53,325 nt of DNA from Gammaproteobacteria bacterium (GCA_024275295.1 JAJRZI010000008.1:1-53325), one strand, 5' to 3'. Positions 9,036 to 18,662 are shown, counted from the stretch's first letter. Notes: generated from the sequence alone by a model not told the origin. Numbers and translations: made by a program.

Positions 9036-9238
9036 GAGTTGGCAGATATAATTTATGATGCATGGTAGACAAGTAGCTGATTGTTAATGGATTGTAACTT
9101 TTTGTGGTAATTAAATTCACTGGATCAATAGTTGTAGGGATAAGAAGGCTGTAAAATACAACAGATTTTTTTACACTGTTACCGCTCTCTGTATTGTATG
9201 AGTTGATAACAAATTGAAATATAAGCCAATTATTTATT

Positions 9239-9252
9239 GGTGCATTTTGTGC
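9239..9252 (+). promoter_or_regulatory. Sigma-54-type -24/-12 promoter candidate
   Basis: TGG at 9238-9240, ten bases, then GC at 9251-9252 (TTGGTGCATTTTGTGCTT) gives the invariant GG-N10-GC spacing of RpoN promoters; the flanking bases match the consensus only in part. The PEP-CTERM gene starts about 80 bp downstream. RpoN control of PEP-CTERM genes through PrsK/PrsR is known from floc-forming bacteria, so the placement is biologically sensible. The rest of the 339-bp gap (8996-9334) is AT-rich with no other gene seen. Confidence 0.5.
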
Positions 9253-9334
9253 TTAAATCGCTATCTAAATGCTTTATGATAAAGGGCAAAACTAAATTCA
9301 AGAGTAAGAACCAATAAGGCAAGAGGTAAGTCTG

Positions 9335-10060
9335 ATGCTTTGTAAAAGAATAATGCTTGCAGCTGTACTGGGTGTTTCAATGAGTTCGGCTAGCGCGGCT
9401 GTTGACTATTTTCCGGCTGTTCCAGTTGCTGAGCTGGAGGCATTTTTTGGAACGGCGCCTGGGGCCATCTCTGCAATCACTCCTCCTCCCTATTATGACC
9501 CGGCGGTAGAGGGGTCAGGTATCAAGGACTCTTTTGGTTTTGCAGTAGGGGATGTCATCTCATTTGACTATAATTTTATGACAGATGAGTTGTCACCAGA
9601 TCTTGCTGATGATTACGCGTTTGTGAGCATAGGTGGTCATGTCGCACTGCTGGATCATGTGCTGGGTAGCCCGGCATCTGTTTCATATCCTTATGAACTG
9701 GAAACCGGCTATCTAAGCTTTTCCTTAGAGGTACTGGAAACCGGCACATTGGATTTTGGTATAGGCATTGTTGATGCTTATGATGGTATGGTTGATTCGG
9801 CACTGCTGATTGATAATATTAAAGTGATGCGCGGGGCCAGTGAGGTATACAGGAACGGATTTGAGGATTTTGATCCACTGGGTGCGGGCATAGGCGACGT
9901 GGCTATCGGGTCAGACTTTTTTGATATGATGCCAACAGAGGGGAGTTATCAGGCATTGATTTCTACAGCAGCGGTACCTTTACCTCCAGCTGTTTGGCTG
10001 CTCTTTTCAGGTATCGCCGCATTGATGGGGTTAAGCCGCCACCAGCACCGTGGTAGTTGA
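9335..10060 (+). CDS. PEP-CTERM sorting domain protein (exosortase substrate)
   Basis: A 241-residue secreted protein. Residues 1-22 are a signal peptide (MLCKRIMLAAVLGVSMSSASA). The C-terminal 28 residues are a PEP-CTERM signal of the gammaproteobacterial type: VPLPPAVWLL at about 214, a hydrophobic segment and a basic tail (SRHQHRGS). The central region is acidic and probably beta-rich, with GGHVALLDHVL and FGIGIVDAYD, no cysteine in the mature part and no enzyme motif I recognise. It should be exported, cleaved by the nearby exosortase and placed in the extracellular matrix. It has its own promoter region upstream and a strong terminator downstream. Confidence 0.88.
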   Translation: MLCKRIMLAAVLGVSMSSASAAVDYFPAVPVAELEAFFGTAPGAISAITPPPYYDPAVEGSGIKDSFGFAVGDVISFDYNFMTDELSPDLADDYAFVSIGGHVALLDHVLGSPASVSYPYELETGYLSFSLEVLETGTLDFGIGIVDAYDGMVDSALLIDNIKVMRGASEVYRNGFEDFDPLGAGIGDVAIGSDFFDMMPTEGSYQALISTAAVPLPPAVWLLFSGIAALMGLSRHQHRGS

Positions 10061-10103
10061 GCAAGATATACTCACTTAATAAACACATATAACCAATCTC
10101 TAA

Positions 10104-10155
10104 AGGCAACTCTTTTTCTCCCCATTAATGGGGAAAAGGGAGTTGTCTTTTTTTA
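10104..10155 (+). terminator. Rho-independent terminator of the PEP-CTERM gene
   Basis: A long hairpin: GGCAACTC pairs with the GGGAGTTGTC side, and an inner CCCCAT/ATGGGG stem closes over TA. It is followed directly by a run of seven Ts. It lies 44 bases after the stop at 10060 and separates this gene from prsT. Confidence 0.85.
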
Positions 10156-10310
10156 TACCAAAAATAAAAAATACCATAATATGGGGCAGCTGCCACTTCG
10201 CAATGTGTACTCAACACAGTTAAAATGCTGCCATAAACTGGTGGATTTGATTTTTTATGCAGTGCCAATATAAGTATAAACCCAATAAACGGTTGAAAGG
10301 ATGGAAAGAG

Positions 10311-12698
10311 ATGCAGAAACAAAAGAGAGGCGTACTGACCCTTATATTCTTAGGGGTGCTGGTTCTGCTCACTGCCTGTGGTGGTGCTGAGGATCGGGTA
10401 GCAGAGCATTTCAAACGAGGCATGCAGCTCTTTGAAAAAGGTAACTATGTAAAGGCGCGATTGGAATTCAAAAATGTATTGCAGATCGATCCCAAGTCAG
10501 TTGAGTCGCACTATATGCTGGGTCAGATGTATGACAAAGAGCGTGATTGGCAAAACGCATTCATTGCATACTCCAAGGCCGTTAAGGTTGATCCCAATCA
10601 TGCTAAATCCCAGCTTAGGCTGGGACAGTTCTATCTGTTGGGTGGTGATACAGAAAAGGCGCAAGAGGCAGCCAATGTAGTGATAAAAAGTGATCCCAAT
10701 AATATTGAAGGCATGGTGTTGCTGGCAGCTATTGATAAGCGATCAGGCCATTTGGATGATGCCATCCATCAGGCTGAAGCAGCACTTAAACTGGAACCCG
10801 CCAATGTCAGTGCTGTACTTCTATTAGCAAGCGCGCATGAAGAGGGTGGCCGCACCCAACAGGCTATTGCACTACTGGAGGAGGCTATTAAACAGCAGCA
10901 GGATAGTACATCACTCTATCTTGCTTTAGGTCGGCTTTATGCAAAATCAGGGCAGGTCGATAATGCCGTCGGCATGCTGAAGAGGGTGATTGAGCTAAAA
11001 CCGGAAAACACCGCTTTTTTACGTCAATTGGCCATTTTTCAGATTCAGAACGGAAAACTAGATGAAGCTGAGAAGCTGCTGGAAGATAGCGTACAGAGAT
11101 TCCCTGACGATCTGAAACTCAAACTGGCGCTACTGGAGTTTCAAGCCAGGGCGCATGGCCTTGAGACAGCAGAAAAGACCATACAAACCTATGTTGATGT
11201 CGATCCAAAGAATTATGAACTGAAATTTATTCAGGCGGATCTATTTAAAGCAGCCAAGCATGTTGAAGAGGCAGAAAAGATCTATCGGGATATTATTGAA
11301 AAAAACCAATTGGAACCCTATGGACTCAAAGCCAGAAATCAATTGGCTGCCATGCTGCTATTTCGTAATCAACGGGATGGAGCAAAAGTATTGGTAGAGG
11401 AGGTTCTTGAGCAAAACCCACGCGATGCGGATGCACTTTTGGTTAGGGCAGGCATTGCTGTAACCGCTAATGATGCAGATGGTGCTATTACCGATCTGCG
11501 TGTGATCCTGCGGGATGCCCCTGATAACTTGCGGGCGTTGCGCCTGCTGGCCCGCGCGCATGCCATGAAGGGTGAGGTTGAACTGGCCATTGAGACTCTG
11601 GAAAAGGGAATAACCATCAATCAGAAAGATGCGGCGCTCTATATAGCGCTATCCCAGCTGCAGGCTAAAAAAGGTGATGTGGATTCAGCAGTGGTCTCTT
11701 TGAAGGCGGTGCTGAAAATGAAGACTGATCATTTCGATGCATTGAAAGGATTGGTAACACTTTATATCCAGCAAAAGCAGTGGGCTACTGCCATGGATTA
11801 TGCGAAGCAGCTACAGGCGGCTCGCCCTGACAGTCATGTTGGTTACTATGGCCAGGGTGTGATTGAGCAGGCAGATAAAAAAATTGCCGCGAGTATCAAA
11901 TCCTTCGAAGAGGCCTTGAAGCGATCACCTGATTCATTTGAGGTTATCTCAGCCATGGCAAAAAGTCTTGTTGCCAATAAACAAACGGCACAAGCGCAAC
12001 GTCGGGTTGAGCAGGCTTTGAAACAACAGCCAGAGAGTGCGGCGTTGTATAATCTGCTCTCCAGTGTACTGCTTGTTCAAAAACAGCCGGGTGCAGCGCA
12101 AGATGCGTTGCGTAAAGCGATTGAGCTGGCCCCCACCGCTGCATCCTTCTACCGGAACCTGGCCACTGTATATCTTTTACGTGGCAACTCTGATGAGGCA
12201 ATACAAACGTATAAACAGGGATTAAAACAAACGGAGAACAATGCATCCCTATGGCTTCTGTTGGCCCAGACTTACCAGAAAATAGGTCGTGCTAATGAGG
12301 CTATTGCTGAATATGAAGCACTTTTGCGGAAACATCCTGACAGTGAACTGGTGACCAACAATCTGGCAATGTTGTTGGCATCAGATGAGGCCACTAAAGT
12401 GAATTTGGATAAGGCCCTCGAATTGGCAAAACGTTTTGAACACTCAGATAATCCCCTGTTCCTAGATACATTAGGCTGGATATACTATCAACGTGGAGAA
12501 TTTGAGCTGGCCAGCATAGTATTAAAGCGTGCCGTTGAGAAAAAGCCTGTAGTGCCCATTATTAACTACCACTTGGGCATGAGCTACTTTAAGGAAGGTC
12601 AAAGTTCAGAGGCAAAAGTACGTTTAAGTCAGGCAGTCAAATCCGGTACAAAGGCGCAATGGGTTGATGAAGCCCAGGCGATCCTAAAACGATTATAA
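10311..12698 (+). CDS. prsT: TPR lipoprotein of the PEP-CTERM/exosortase system, PrsT
   Basis: Starting at the ATG at 10311 (behind AAAGGATGGAAAGAG) gives 795 residues with a lipoprotein signal: MQKQKRGVLTLIFLGVLVL, then LLTAC with the lipidated Cys23. The remainder is about twenty tetratricopeptide-like helical pairs (repeats such as AHYMLGQMY, ALGRLYAKSGQVDNAVGMLKRVIELKP, YKQGLKQTE, LDTLGWIYYQRGEFELA). Length and layout match the PEP-CTERM-associated TPR family PrsT, which accompanies exosortase A and is thought to help exopolysaccharide or matrix-protein export. The longer open frame from 10257 has no signal peptide at its N terminus, so I prefer the internal start. Confidence 0.88.
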   Translation: MQKQKRGVLTLIFLGVLVLLTACGGAEDRVAEHFKRGMQLFEKGNYVKARLEFKNVLQIDPKSVESHYMLGQMYDKERDWQNAFIAYSKAVKVDPNHAKSQLRLGQFYLLGGDTEKAQEAANVVIKSDPNNIEGMVLLAAIDKRSGHLDDAIHQAEAALKLEPANVSAVLLLASAHEEGGRTQQAIALLEEAIKQQQDSTSLYLALGRLYAKSGQVDNAVGMLKRVIELKPENTAFLRQLAIFQIQNGKLDEAEKLLEDSVQRFPDDLKLKLALLEFQARAHGLETAEKTIQTYVDVDPKNYELKFIQADLFKAAKHVEEAEKIYRDIIEKNQLEPYGLKARNQLAAMLLFRNQRDGAKVLVEEVLEQNPRDADALLVRAGIAVTANDADGAITDLRVILRDAPDNLRALRLLARAHAMKGEVELAIETLEKGITINQKDAALYIALSQLQAKKGDVDSAVVSLKAVLKMKTDHFDALKGLVTLYIQQKQWATAMDYAKQLQAARPDSHVGYYGQGVIEQADKKIAASIKSFEEALKRSPDSFEVISAMAKSLVANKQTAQAQRRVEQALKQQPESAALYNLLSSVLLVQKQPGAAQDALRKAIELAPTAASFYRNLATVYLLRGNSDEAIQTYKQGLKQTENNASLWLLLAQTYQKIGRANEAIAEYEALLRKHPDSELVTNNLAMLLASDEATKVNLDKALELAKRFEHSDNPLFLDTLGWIYYQRGEFELASIVLKRAVEKKPVVPIINYHLGMSYFKEGQSSEAKVRLSQAVKSGTKAQWVDEAQAILKRL

Positions 12699-12766
12699 AT
12701 AATAGGGTTTTTTAGCTGTGTAATCCAATCGGTTATGGTGTAGGTTTCTTAAAGAGATTTATTTAC

Positions 12767-12799
12767 CGGGCTGAACAGCTGTATTCAGCCCGTTTTTTT
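12767..12799 (+). terminator. Rho-independent terminator of prsT
   Basis: GGGCTGAA (12768-12775) and TTCAGCCC (12784-12791) form a perfect 8-bp stem with an 8-base loop, extendable by a C-G pair, followed by seven Ts. It lies about 70 bases after the prsT stop. Confidence 0.88.
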
Positions 12800-12983
12800 A
12801 TCTGCTTTGCACATTTGTGCTTGTAGATTGAGTTATATCAGACTACTTTTAATCAGGACACAATTAACAACAATAATAAGAAGGTTGATAATTATATATT
12901 AGCATCGGGGAAGGTCTATTTTGTTTTTATTGGGTTGTTGCCGTACCAGACATTTTTTCACCACAGATAGCACACCACTTTAT

Positions 12984-15900
12984 ATGGAATTGAAGTATTG
13001 TGTTTTAGGCTGTCTTGGTGCCATCGCCCTGTTTATCTTGAATCCCGGTTCCGTTCAAGCTGATACAGGAGATTGCAACACCCCGGTTGCCCATCTCGTT
13101 TCAGTTGAAGGTGTTATCGAATCACGCCCGCCTGGGGATGGTGCCTGGCAACAATTAACACTTAATGCTTCAATCTGTACCGGTGACATTATCCGCACCG
13201 GGCCAAACAGCCGAGGCGGCGTGTTGGTAGAGGGGAGCGATACCATGCTCCGCCTGGATCAGACCACTACCTTTCAGATCGTTACCCAGCCGCAGGAAAA
13301 AGAGCGCACCCTGATTGACCTCTTCTCTGGCATCATGCACTTTATCAGCCGCGTCCGGCATAGCCTTGAAGTGCGAACCCCGTATGTCAATGCTGCCATT
13401 GAAGGCACCGAATTTACTGTTATGGTTGAATCGGAGCAGACTTCAATCGTCCTGGTTGAAGGTACAGTTCTGGCCAGTAATGGTGTGGGTAGTCTGCGGA
13501 TGGAGGGTGAACAGACCAGCACAGCCAAAAAGGGCCAGGCCCCACACTTTACCAGCCGAATACAACCGGAAGATGCAGTGCAGTGGGCACTGCATTATCA
13601 ACCTATTCTGCATGGCTTGATTGGCTCGGCACAGGTTGCTGCGCAAGATCCACTTGAGCCAACCTTTAGCCATGTACTGGCCGCTCTGCGGCGGAATGAC
13701 ACGGCGAGCGCCTTTGCCAGCCTGAAGTATATCCCGCCAACTGGCCGCACCCCTCGATTCTATAACTATCGTGCAGCCCTGTTGCTGATGGTGGGGCGCG
13801 TCGAAGAGGCCCAGCGCGAGCTAAAGCAATCTTTGCGGCTGCGGGCAGACAACAGTAGCGCACTCTCTTTACAAGCCATGATCGCGGTAGCCCAAAACAG
13901 AAAGGTGCAGGCCTTGGTCTTGGCCAATCGTGCCGTTGTTGCAGACCCAAAGAGTGCTGTTCCACTTATTGCACTCTCCTATGCCCGGCAGGCCCGGTTT
14001 GACTTGCAAGGAGCGCTGGCCAGTATCGACCAGGCTGTTGCGCTGGAACCTGACAACCCCTACGCTTATGCCCGTCAGTCAGAGTTGCGGCTCTCCTATG
14101 GCGATCTGGAAAGTGCTGAGGCGGCAGCACAAAAGGCTGTTGCACTGGATCCTGAAATTGAGCTGACCCAAACCGTGCTGGGCTTTGCCCGCTTGACTCA
14201 ACTCGATCTGGAGCAGGCCAAGGCAGACTTCTCAAAGGCTATTGCCCTTAGCTCATCCAGCCCAATGCCGCATTTGGGATTGGGGCTGACGCTGATCCGT
14301 CAGGGCAAACTGGAAGCGGGACGCCGGGAGCTGGAGATTGCCACCGCGCTTGATCCCGGCAACGCCCTGGTGCGCAGCTACATGGGCAAGGCCTATTATG
14401 AAGAGCATCGTGACAAGCTTGCTGCCACCCAATACAAGCTGGCCAAGGCACGTGATCCTCAAGACCCTACCCCCTGGTACTATCATGCGCTACTGCAGCA
14501 GCAACAGGGTCGGTTGGTTGAGGCCCTGCACAATCTACAGACCTCTGCTGAACTCAATGACAACCGTGTTGTTTATCGCTCCCAGCTATTGCTGGATCAG
14601 GATCAGGCCGCTCGCAGTGCCGGGCTGGGTCAGATCTACCGGGATCTGAATTTTGAACTACTGGCCCTGGCAGCAGGCTGGAAATCACTGAATGTAGACC
14701 CCGCAGACCATTCGGGCCACCGTCTGCTGGCTGATGCCTATACCCATCTGCCACGTCATGAGGTGGCCAGGGTGAGTGAACTGTTGCAGTCCCAGTTGTT
14801 GCAGCCTGTGAACAGTACCCCTATCCAGCCGCTCATGGCAGAGTCTGCACGCCATATCCCCGATGGTATGGGGCTATCTGAGCCGGCATTTAATGAATAT
14901 ACCTCTCTATTTAACCGGGATGGTGTACAAGCCCAAGTCAGCGCCGTGCTTGGAAATAATGGGCAGATGGGTGAGGAGATCCTGTTCTCAGGAGTGGAGA
15001 GCAATATCTCCTTCAGTTTTGGTCAGTACCACTATGAGACCGATGGCTGGCGTGATAACAATGATCAGGATCAGGATCTGTTCCTGGGTTTCGTGCAGGT
15101 TAACCTGTCACCCGATACCAGCGTCCAGCTTGAGGTGCGCAACTCAAGCAAAGAGAGTGGTGATCTGATGATGTATTTTTATGAATCACAATACAGCACC
15201 AGCAAACGGCGGCAGGAGGAGCTGGATGCGGTACGGCTGGGTCTGCACCACAGGTTTAATCCGGGATCTGAGCTGATTGCCTCGGTGATCCATGGAAATA
15301 TGAGGATTATACCGAGCAGTCAGCTGGCATCGCATATACTAATGCCGATAGTGATCGGGATCACTGGAGTGCGGAGCTGCGTCAGCTTCTGGACTATGGG
15401 GCCTTCCGGTTTACCGGGGGTGTTGGATATAGTGAGAAGGATGCCAAAGGCAATGTTGCTTTGACGCTGGAGCCGTTTCCCGGTTTTTTCATTGTTCCCC
15501 CTGGTTATCCGATTGAGAGGAGATACACGGATCGCCAGAGAAATGCCTATCTCTACTCCTGGATTGATCTTACTAAAACCCTGACGCTCAACCTTGGACT
15601 GAGCTATGATGATTATGACTCAACGGAATACGGTGGGTATTAACGTCATCGTGTTAACCCAAAGCTGGGTTTGACGTGGCGGCCTTGGCCGAATACCACC
15701 ATCCGTGCTGCGGCCTTTCGTACCCTCTACCGTGACCTGTTGACCAAACAGACCATAGAACCCACTGAGGTAGCTGGCTTCAACCAGTTTTTTGATGCAG
15801 CACCTGGGGAGCGTGTTAATCATCGCGGGGTTGCTCTGGATCACCGTTTCTCCAGCAACCTCTCTGGTGGATTTGAGTTCACCTATCTGAACCGCATAAC

Positions 15901-16354
15901 ACCTGCTCGAAATATAACTGCCCACTCATGGTATGAATATAAAAGAGATGAAGAGCTGGGGCGGGCCTATCTCTACGGGACGCTGGATCGGCGTCTGGCG
16001 GTCGGGGTGGAGTATGCCTATGAGCGGTTTCATATTGATAATGGCAGGATTGACACCACCCACCGTTTCCCTCTGAGTGTTTCCTATTTTCATCCTTCAG
16101 GCTTTGGCGTGGCTGTGCGGCCCACCTATGTGCGGCAATATGGCGAATTCCTGGGAGGGGCCGGGAATGGAAGTCAAGACTTCTGGAATGTTGACCTCTC
16201 TCTCGATTTTCGTTTTCCGAACCGCCAGGGGCAGATCTCTTTAGAGGTGCGCAACTTGCTTGATGAGGCGTTTGGTTATGAGGATAAAGATCCGAATCTG
16301 CCGCTATTTGTCGGTAAGCGTATGGCCTTTATGCGTATTTCACTGAGTTTTTAG
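12984..16354 (+). pseudogene. FecR-TPR-outer-membrane beta-barrel protein, broken by a frameshift and a stop
   Basis: Reconstructed, this is a single protein of about 1120 residues. It opens with a signal peptide (MELKYCVLGCLGAIALFIL, ending near VQADT), then a FecR-like domain (CTGDIIRTGPNSRGGVLVEG, VRTPYVNAAIEGTEF), about ten TPR units (YRAALLLMVGRVEEAQRELK, VALDPEIELTQTVLGFA, YYEEHRDKLAATQYKLA) and a C-terminal beta-barrel ending in Phe (MRISLSF). Near 15296, at GGAAATATG, the frame shifts by an apparent one-base loss; the downstream frame runs on to a TAA at 15641-15643 and, after it, continues in the same frame to 16354. Homology-like sequence spans both breaks, so they are lesions or sequencing errors, not gene borders. 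An upstream TTG at 12921, with GGGGAAGG before it, is an alternative start. Context suggests a secretion or matrix role beside xrtA and prsT. Confidence 0.75.
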
Positions 16355-16415
16355 TTGATCTTTTACCGGTTCAGATGGATCTTGCCGGGTGGATATAGGG
16401 AGTGGATGCATTGTA

Positions 16416-16445
16416 TTGACAGATAATATGTAACGTAGCTAAATA
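16416..16445 (+). promoter_or_regulatory. Possible promoter for the cysteine-rich small protein
   Basis: TTGACA at 16416-16421 matches the -35 consensus exactly. TAAATA at 16440-16445, 18 bases on, is a fair -10. The implied start is close to the ribosome-binding site GGAGAAG at 16450, so the assignment is weak. Confidence 0.3.
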
Positions 16446-16460
16446 AATTGGAGAAGAGTA

Positions 16461-16715
16461 ATGGCAAAGCCGGAAAAAGTGAGAATCACGCTTGATGACA
16501 AGAACGAGATTGAGACGGTTGAGGTGCTATTAGGTGGAAACTGGGTGGCAACGCAGCCATCAGAGTGCTGTGATACCGGAGAGCGGCCGGGTGACAAGGT
16601 TATACGTGTTGGGGCTATAGCAGAACCAAACTCCTGTACCCAGGATCCCCGTTGTCTGACTACCTCTGACTGGTGCACGCTCTATATTGATGGTTGCCTG
16701 CAATATCGTTGTTAG
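16461..16715 (+). CDS. Cysteine-rich 84-residue protein of unknown function
   Basis: A strong ribosome-binding site (GGAGAAG, then AGTA and the ATG) supports translation. The 84-residue product starts with a charged, lysine-rich segment without signal peptide (MAKPEKVRITLDDKNEIE), and all seven cysteines are in the second half: SECCDT, NSCT, PRCL, DWCT, DGCLQYRC at the very end. The spacing does not match any metal-binding or leader-peptide family I know. Possibilities include a metal-binding or disulfide-rich protein, or a precursor peptide; none is supported by a neighbouring maturation gene. It is followed by a repeat copy and the convergent mltD gene. Confidence 0.6.
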   Translation: MAKPEKVRITLDDKNEIETVEVLLGGNWVATQPSECCDTGERPGDKVIRVGAIAEPNSCTQDPRCLTTSDWCTLYIDGCLQYRC

Positions 16716-16805
16716 GCGTCTGGTGGTGGGATGGGCCTCTCCTCTCTTAATCAATGGTTTAATAAAAACTGCCATCCCCGCAACTTTCAGGATTAACTGA
16801 CTATG

Positions 16806-16831
16806 GACTCCCACGGAAGGCTGCGGGAGTC
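16806..16831. repeat. Diverged second copy of the 681-706 palindromic repeat
   Basis: GACTCCC (16806-16812) pairs with GGGAGTC (16825-16831). Aligned with 677-708, about three quarters of the bases agree (TATGG..TCCCACGGA.G.C.G.GGGA..CAG). Two stem positions differ on both arms in compensating fashion. The outer arms CTTTCAGG and CCTGAAAG extend the fold. It lies between convergent genes, as does the first copy. Confidence 0.6.
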
Positions 16832-16847
16832 AGCCTGAAAGCGTGGA

Positions 16848-18662
16848 TCAGAGTGCCTGCCGGGTAATATCCACAAAGAGCTTGATCTTCTGGCCTGGTT
16901 GCAGATATTTACTGGGCAGGGTGTTCCATTTTTTAAGGTCTGTTACCGAGACATTAAAACGTGTGGCAATGCGTGACAGTGAGTCGCCTTTGCGTACCCG
17001 GTAATGTAGAGAGTTACGCTTTTTTGTAGGGCCGGCATCCATAGTGGGGAGGCGTGTTGCCATAGCAAGTGTTGTCCTGGCTCTGTTTTGAGCGCTCTTC
17101 TTTTTTACCCAGATAACCAGTTTTTGCCCAGGGCGGAGAAGATCCCGAGGCGCCATGCCATTCCATTTTGCCAATCTGCGATGGTTGACCTTAAAGCTGC
17201 GGGAGATGTCCCACAGGTTATCTCCTGAGCGTACGGTGTAGCTGATTTTTGTCCCTTTTCTGGTGCTGTTCTGGATTCGGCTTTTGCGCTGTTGGGCGCT
17301 AAAAGCGTAGTGGTCCAGGCGTTTGGTTGAGATGGGGATTAGCAGATGCCTGCCTGCCCGAATGCGTGTGCCACGGATTTTGTTAACCTGCTGTAGCAGC
17401 GCCACAGTGGTGCTGTGTTTGTGGGCAATGGCGCCCAGGTTGTCGCCATTCCTGATTTTATAGCGTTTCCAGCGTAGACGCTTGCTGTCATCCAGCGCCG
17501 CCAACTTCTGTTTGAATATATCCACCTTGTCGATGGGCAACTGCAATCGATGCGGCCCCTGAGGGTCGGTAGCCCAGCGGTTGAATCCGGGGTTGAGGTG
17601 ATAGAGGTCCTGAATAGTGATCTCTGCCATCTCTGCGGCCAGTGCAAGATCCAACTGTGAACCGATCTTAACGCTGGCAAAGTAGGGTTGATTTGGGAGC
17701 GGGCTAAAGTGAATGCCCAGCCTGTCTGATTGAGAGAGTAGCCGGGCAAAAGCCAAAAGGCGCGGCACATAGCTTTTGGTCTCTCGTGGCAGGCTCAGTG
17801 ACCAGAAATCGGTCGCCTTGCCGCGTTGTCTGTTCTTTTTAATGGCGCGTGAAACGGTGCCTGCGCCAGAGTTATAGGAGGCCAGCGCCAATTCCCAGTC
17901 ACCGTCAAAGCGATTGGCAAGGGATTGCAGGTAGTCCAGCGCCGCCTTGGTGGCAGAGACGACATCCCGTCGACCGTCGTACCACCAATTCTGCTTTAGA
18001 CCATAGAGTCTGCCGGTGGATGGAATAAACTGCCATAAACCTGCTGCCCGGCCAGGTGAATAGGCAAAGGGTTGGAAGGCGCTCTCTACGACGGGTAGTA
18101 GCGCCAGCTCGCTGGGCATGTTTCTCTTCTCAACCTCCTCCAGAATGAAATGGAGGTAGGGCTGTGCTCGGGTCTGGATGCGTTTCACATAATCTGCATG
18201 TGAGATGAACCATTTGAGTTCATGGTCAATGCGTGAATTATTGGGGATAGAGAGCTTGAAGCCGGCAAGTGTTCGCTCCCAAAGGTCGAGAGCTGATGCT
18301 GCTTGCTCAACTGGTGGTGATGGCTCTGAGTTCGATGGCTCAATAGCCACGGTTCCAGTTGTCTCTTCCGACTCTTCGGTAGAGAAGTCTGGAGCGGGTT
18401 CCAGCACCGGTTCGGTAGATTCTATGAAAACATGATCTGCAGTAGCAAGAGGAGCGGTTGCTTCCACTGTATCTGGGGTTGCCTGGGTGGCTTCTGGTTC
18501 ACCCTGCTGTGGAGCTGAAGTGTCTGGAATGAAGCTTGGGAAATTTGTGAAAAGTGAGGTGGATGGTTGCTCTTTTTGTGGCAACCCCTGGCAGCCTGTC
18601 AGGGCTATAGTGATAGCGGCGACCAGAGCCAGGCTTTTGCTAAACAGGTGGGCTGCAGACAT
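16848..18662 (-). CDS. mltD: Membrane-bound lytic murein transglycosylase D
   Basis: A 604-residue outer-membrane lipoprotein (lipobox LTGC, Cys24) that cleaves peptidoglycan glycan strands to 1,6-anhydro ends. After a Pro/Glu/Thr-rich linker comes the SLT domain with LLPVVESAFQPFAYS (catalytic Glu193), GLWQFIPSTGRLYGL and ALASYNSGAGTVSRA. Three LysM domains follow: IRNGDNLGAIAHKH (about 400), VRSGDNLWDISRSF (about 473) and VRKGDSLSRIATRF (about 556). GGAG sits five bases before the ATG. It is divergent from the methyltransferase/rnhA/dnaQ group, as in many gammaproteobacteria, although the usual gloB is missing. Confidence 0.93.
   Translation of the reverse strand: MSAAHLFSKSLALVAAITIALTGCQGLPQKEQPSTSLFTNFPSFIPDTSAPQQGEPEATQATPDTVEATAPLATADHVFIESTEPVLEPAPDFSTEESEETTGTVAIEPSNSEPSPPVEQAASALDLWERTLAGFKLSIPNNSRIDHELKWFISHADYVKRIQTRAQPYLHFILEEVEKRNMPSELALLPVVESAFQPFAYSPGRAAGLWQFIPSTGRLYGLKQNWWYDGRRDVVSATKAALDYLQSLANRFDGDWELALASYNSGAGTVSRAIKKNRQRGKATDFWSLSLPRETKSYVPRLLAFARLLSQSDRLGIHFSPLPNQPYFASVKIGSQLDLALAAEMAEITIQDLYHLNPGFNRWATDPQGPHRLQLPIDKVDIFKQKLAALDDSKRLRWKRYKIRNGDNLGAIAHKHSTTVALLQQVNKIRGTRIRAGRHLLIPISTKRLDHYAFSAQQRKSRIQNSTRKGTKISYTVRSGDNLWDISRSFKVNHRRLAKWNGMAPRDLLRPGQKLVIWVKKKSAQNRARTTLAMATRLPTMDAGPTKKRNSLHYRVRKGDSLSRIATRFNVSVTDLKKWNTLPSKYLQPGQKIKLFVDITRQAL

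Noticed and set aside
12921-12983. TTG start for the FecR-TPR-barrel gene
   Set aside because: It has a good ribosome-binding site but would put 21 residues before a normal signal peptide; kept only as an alternative.
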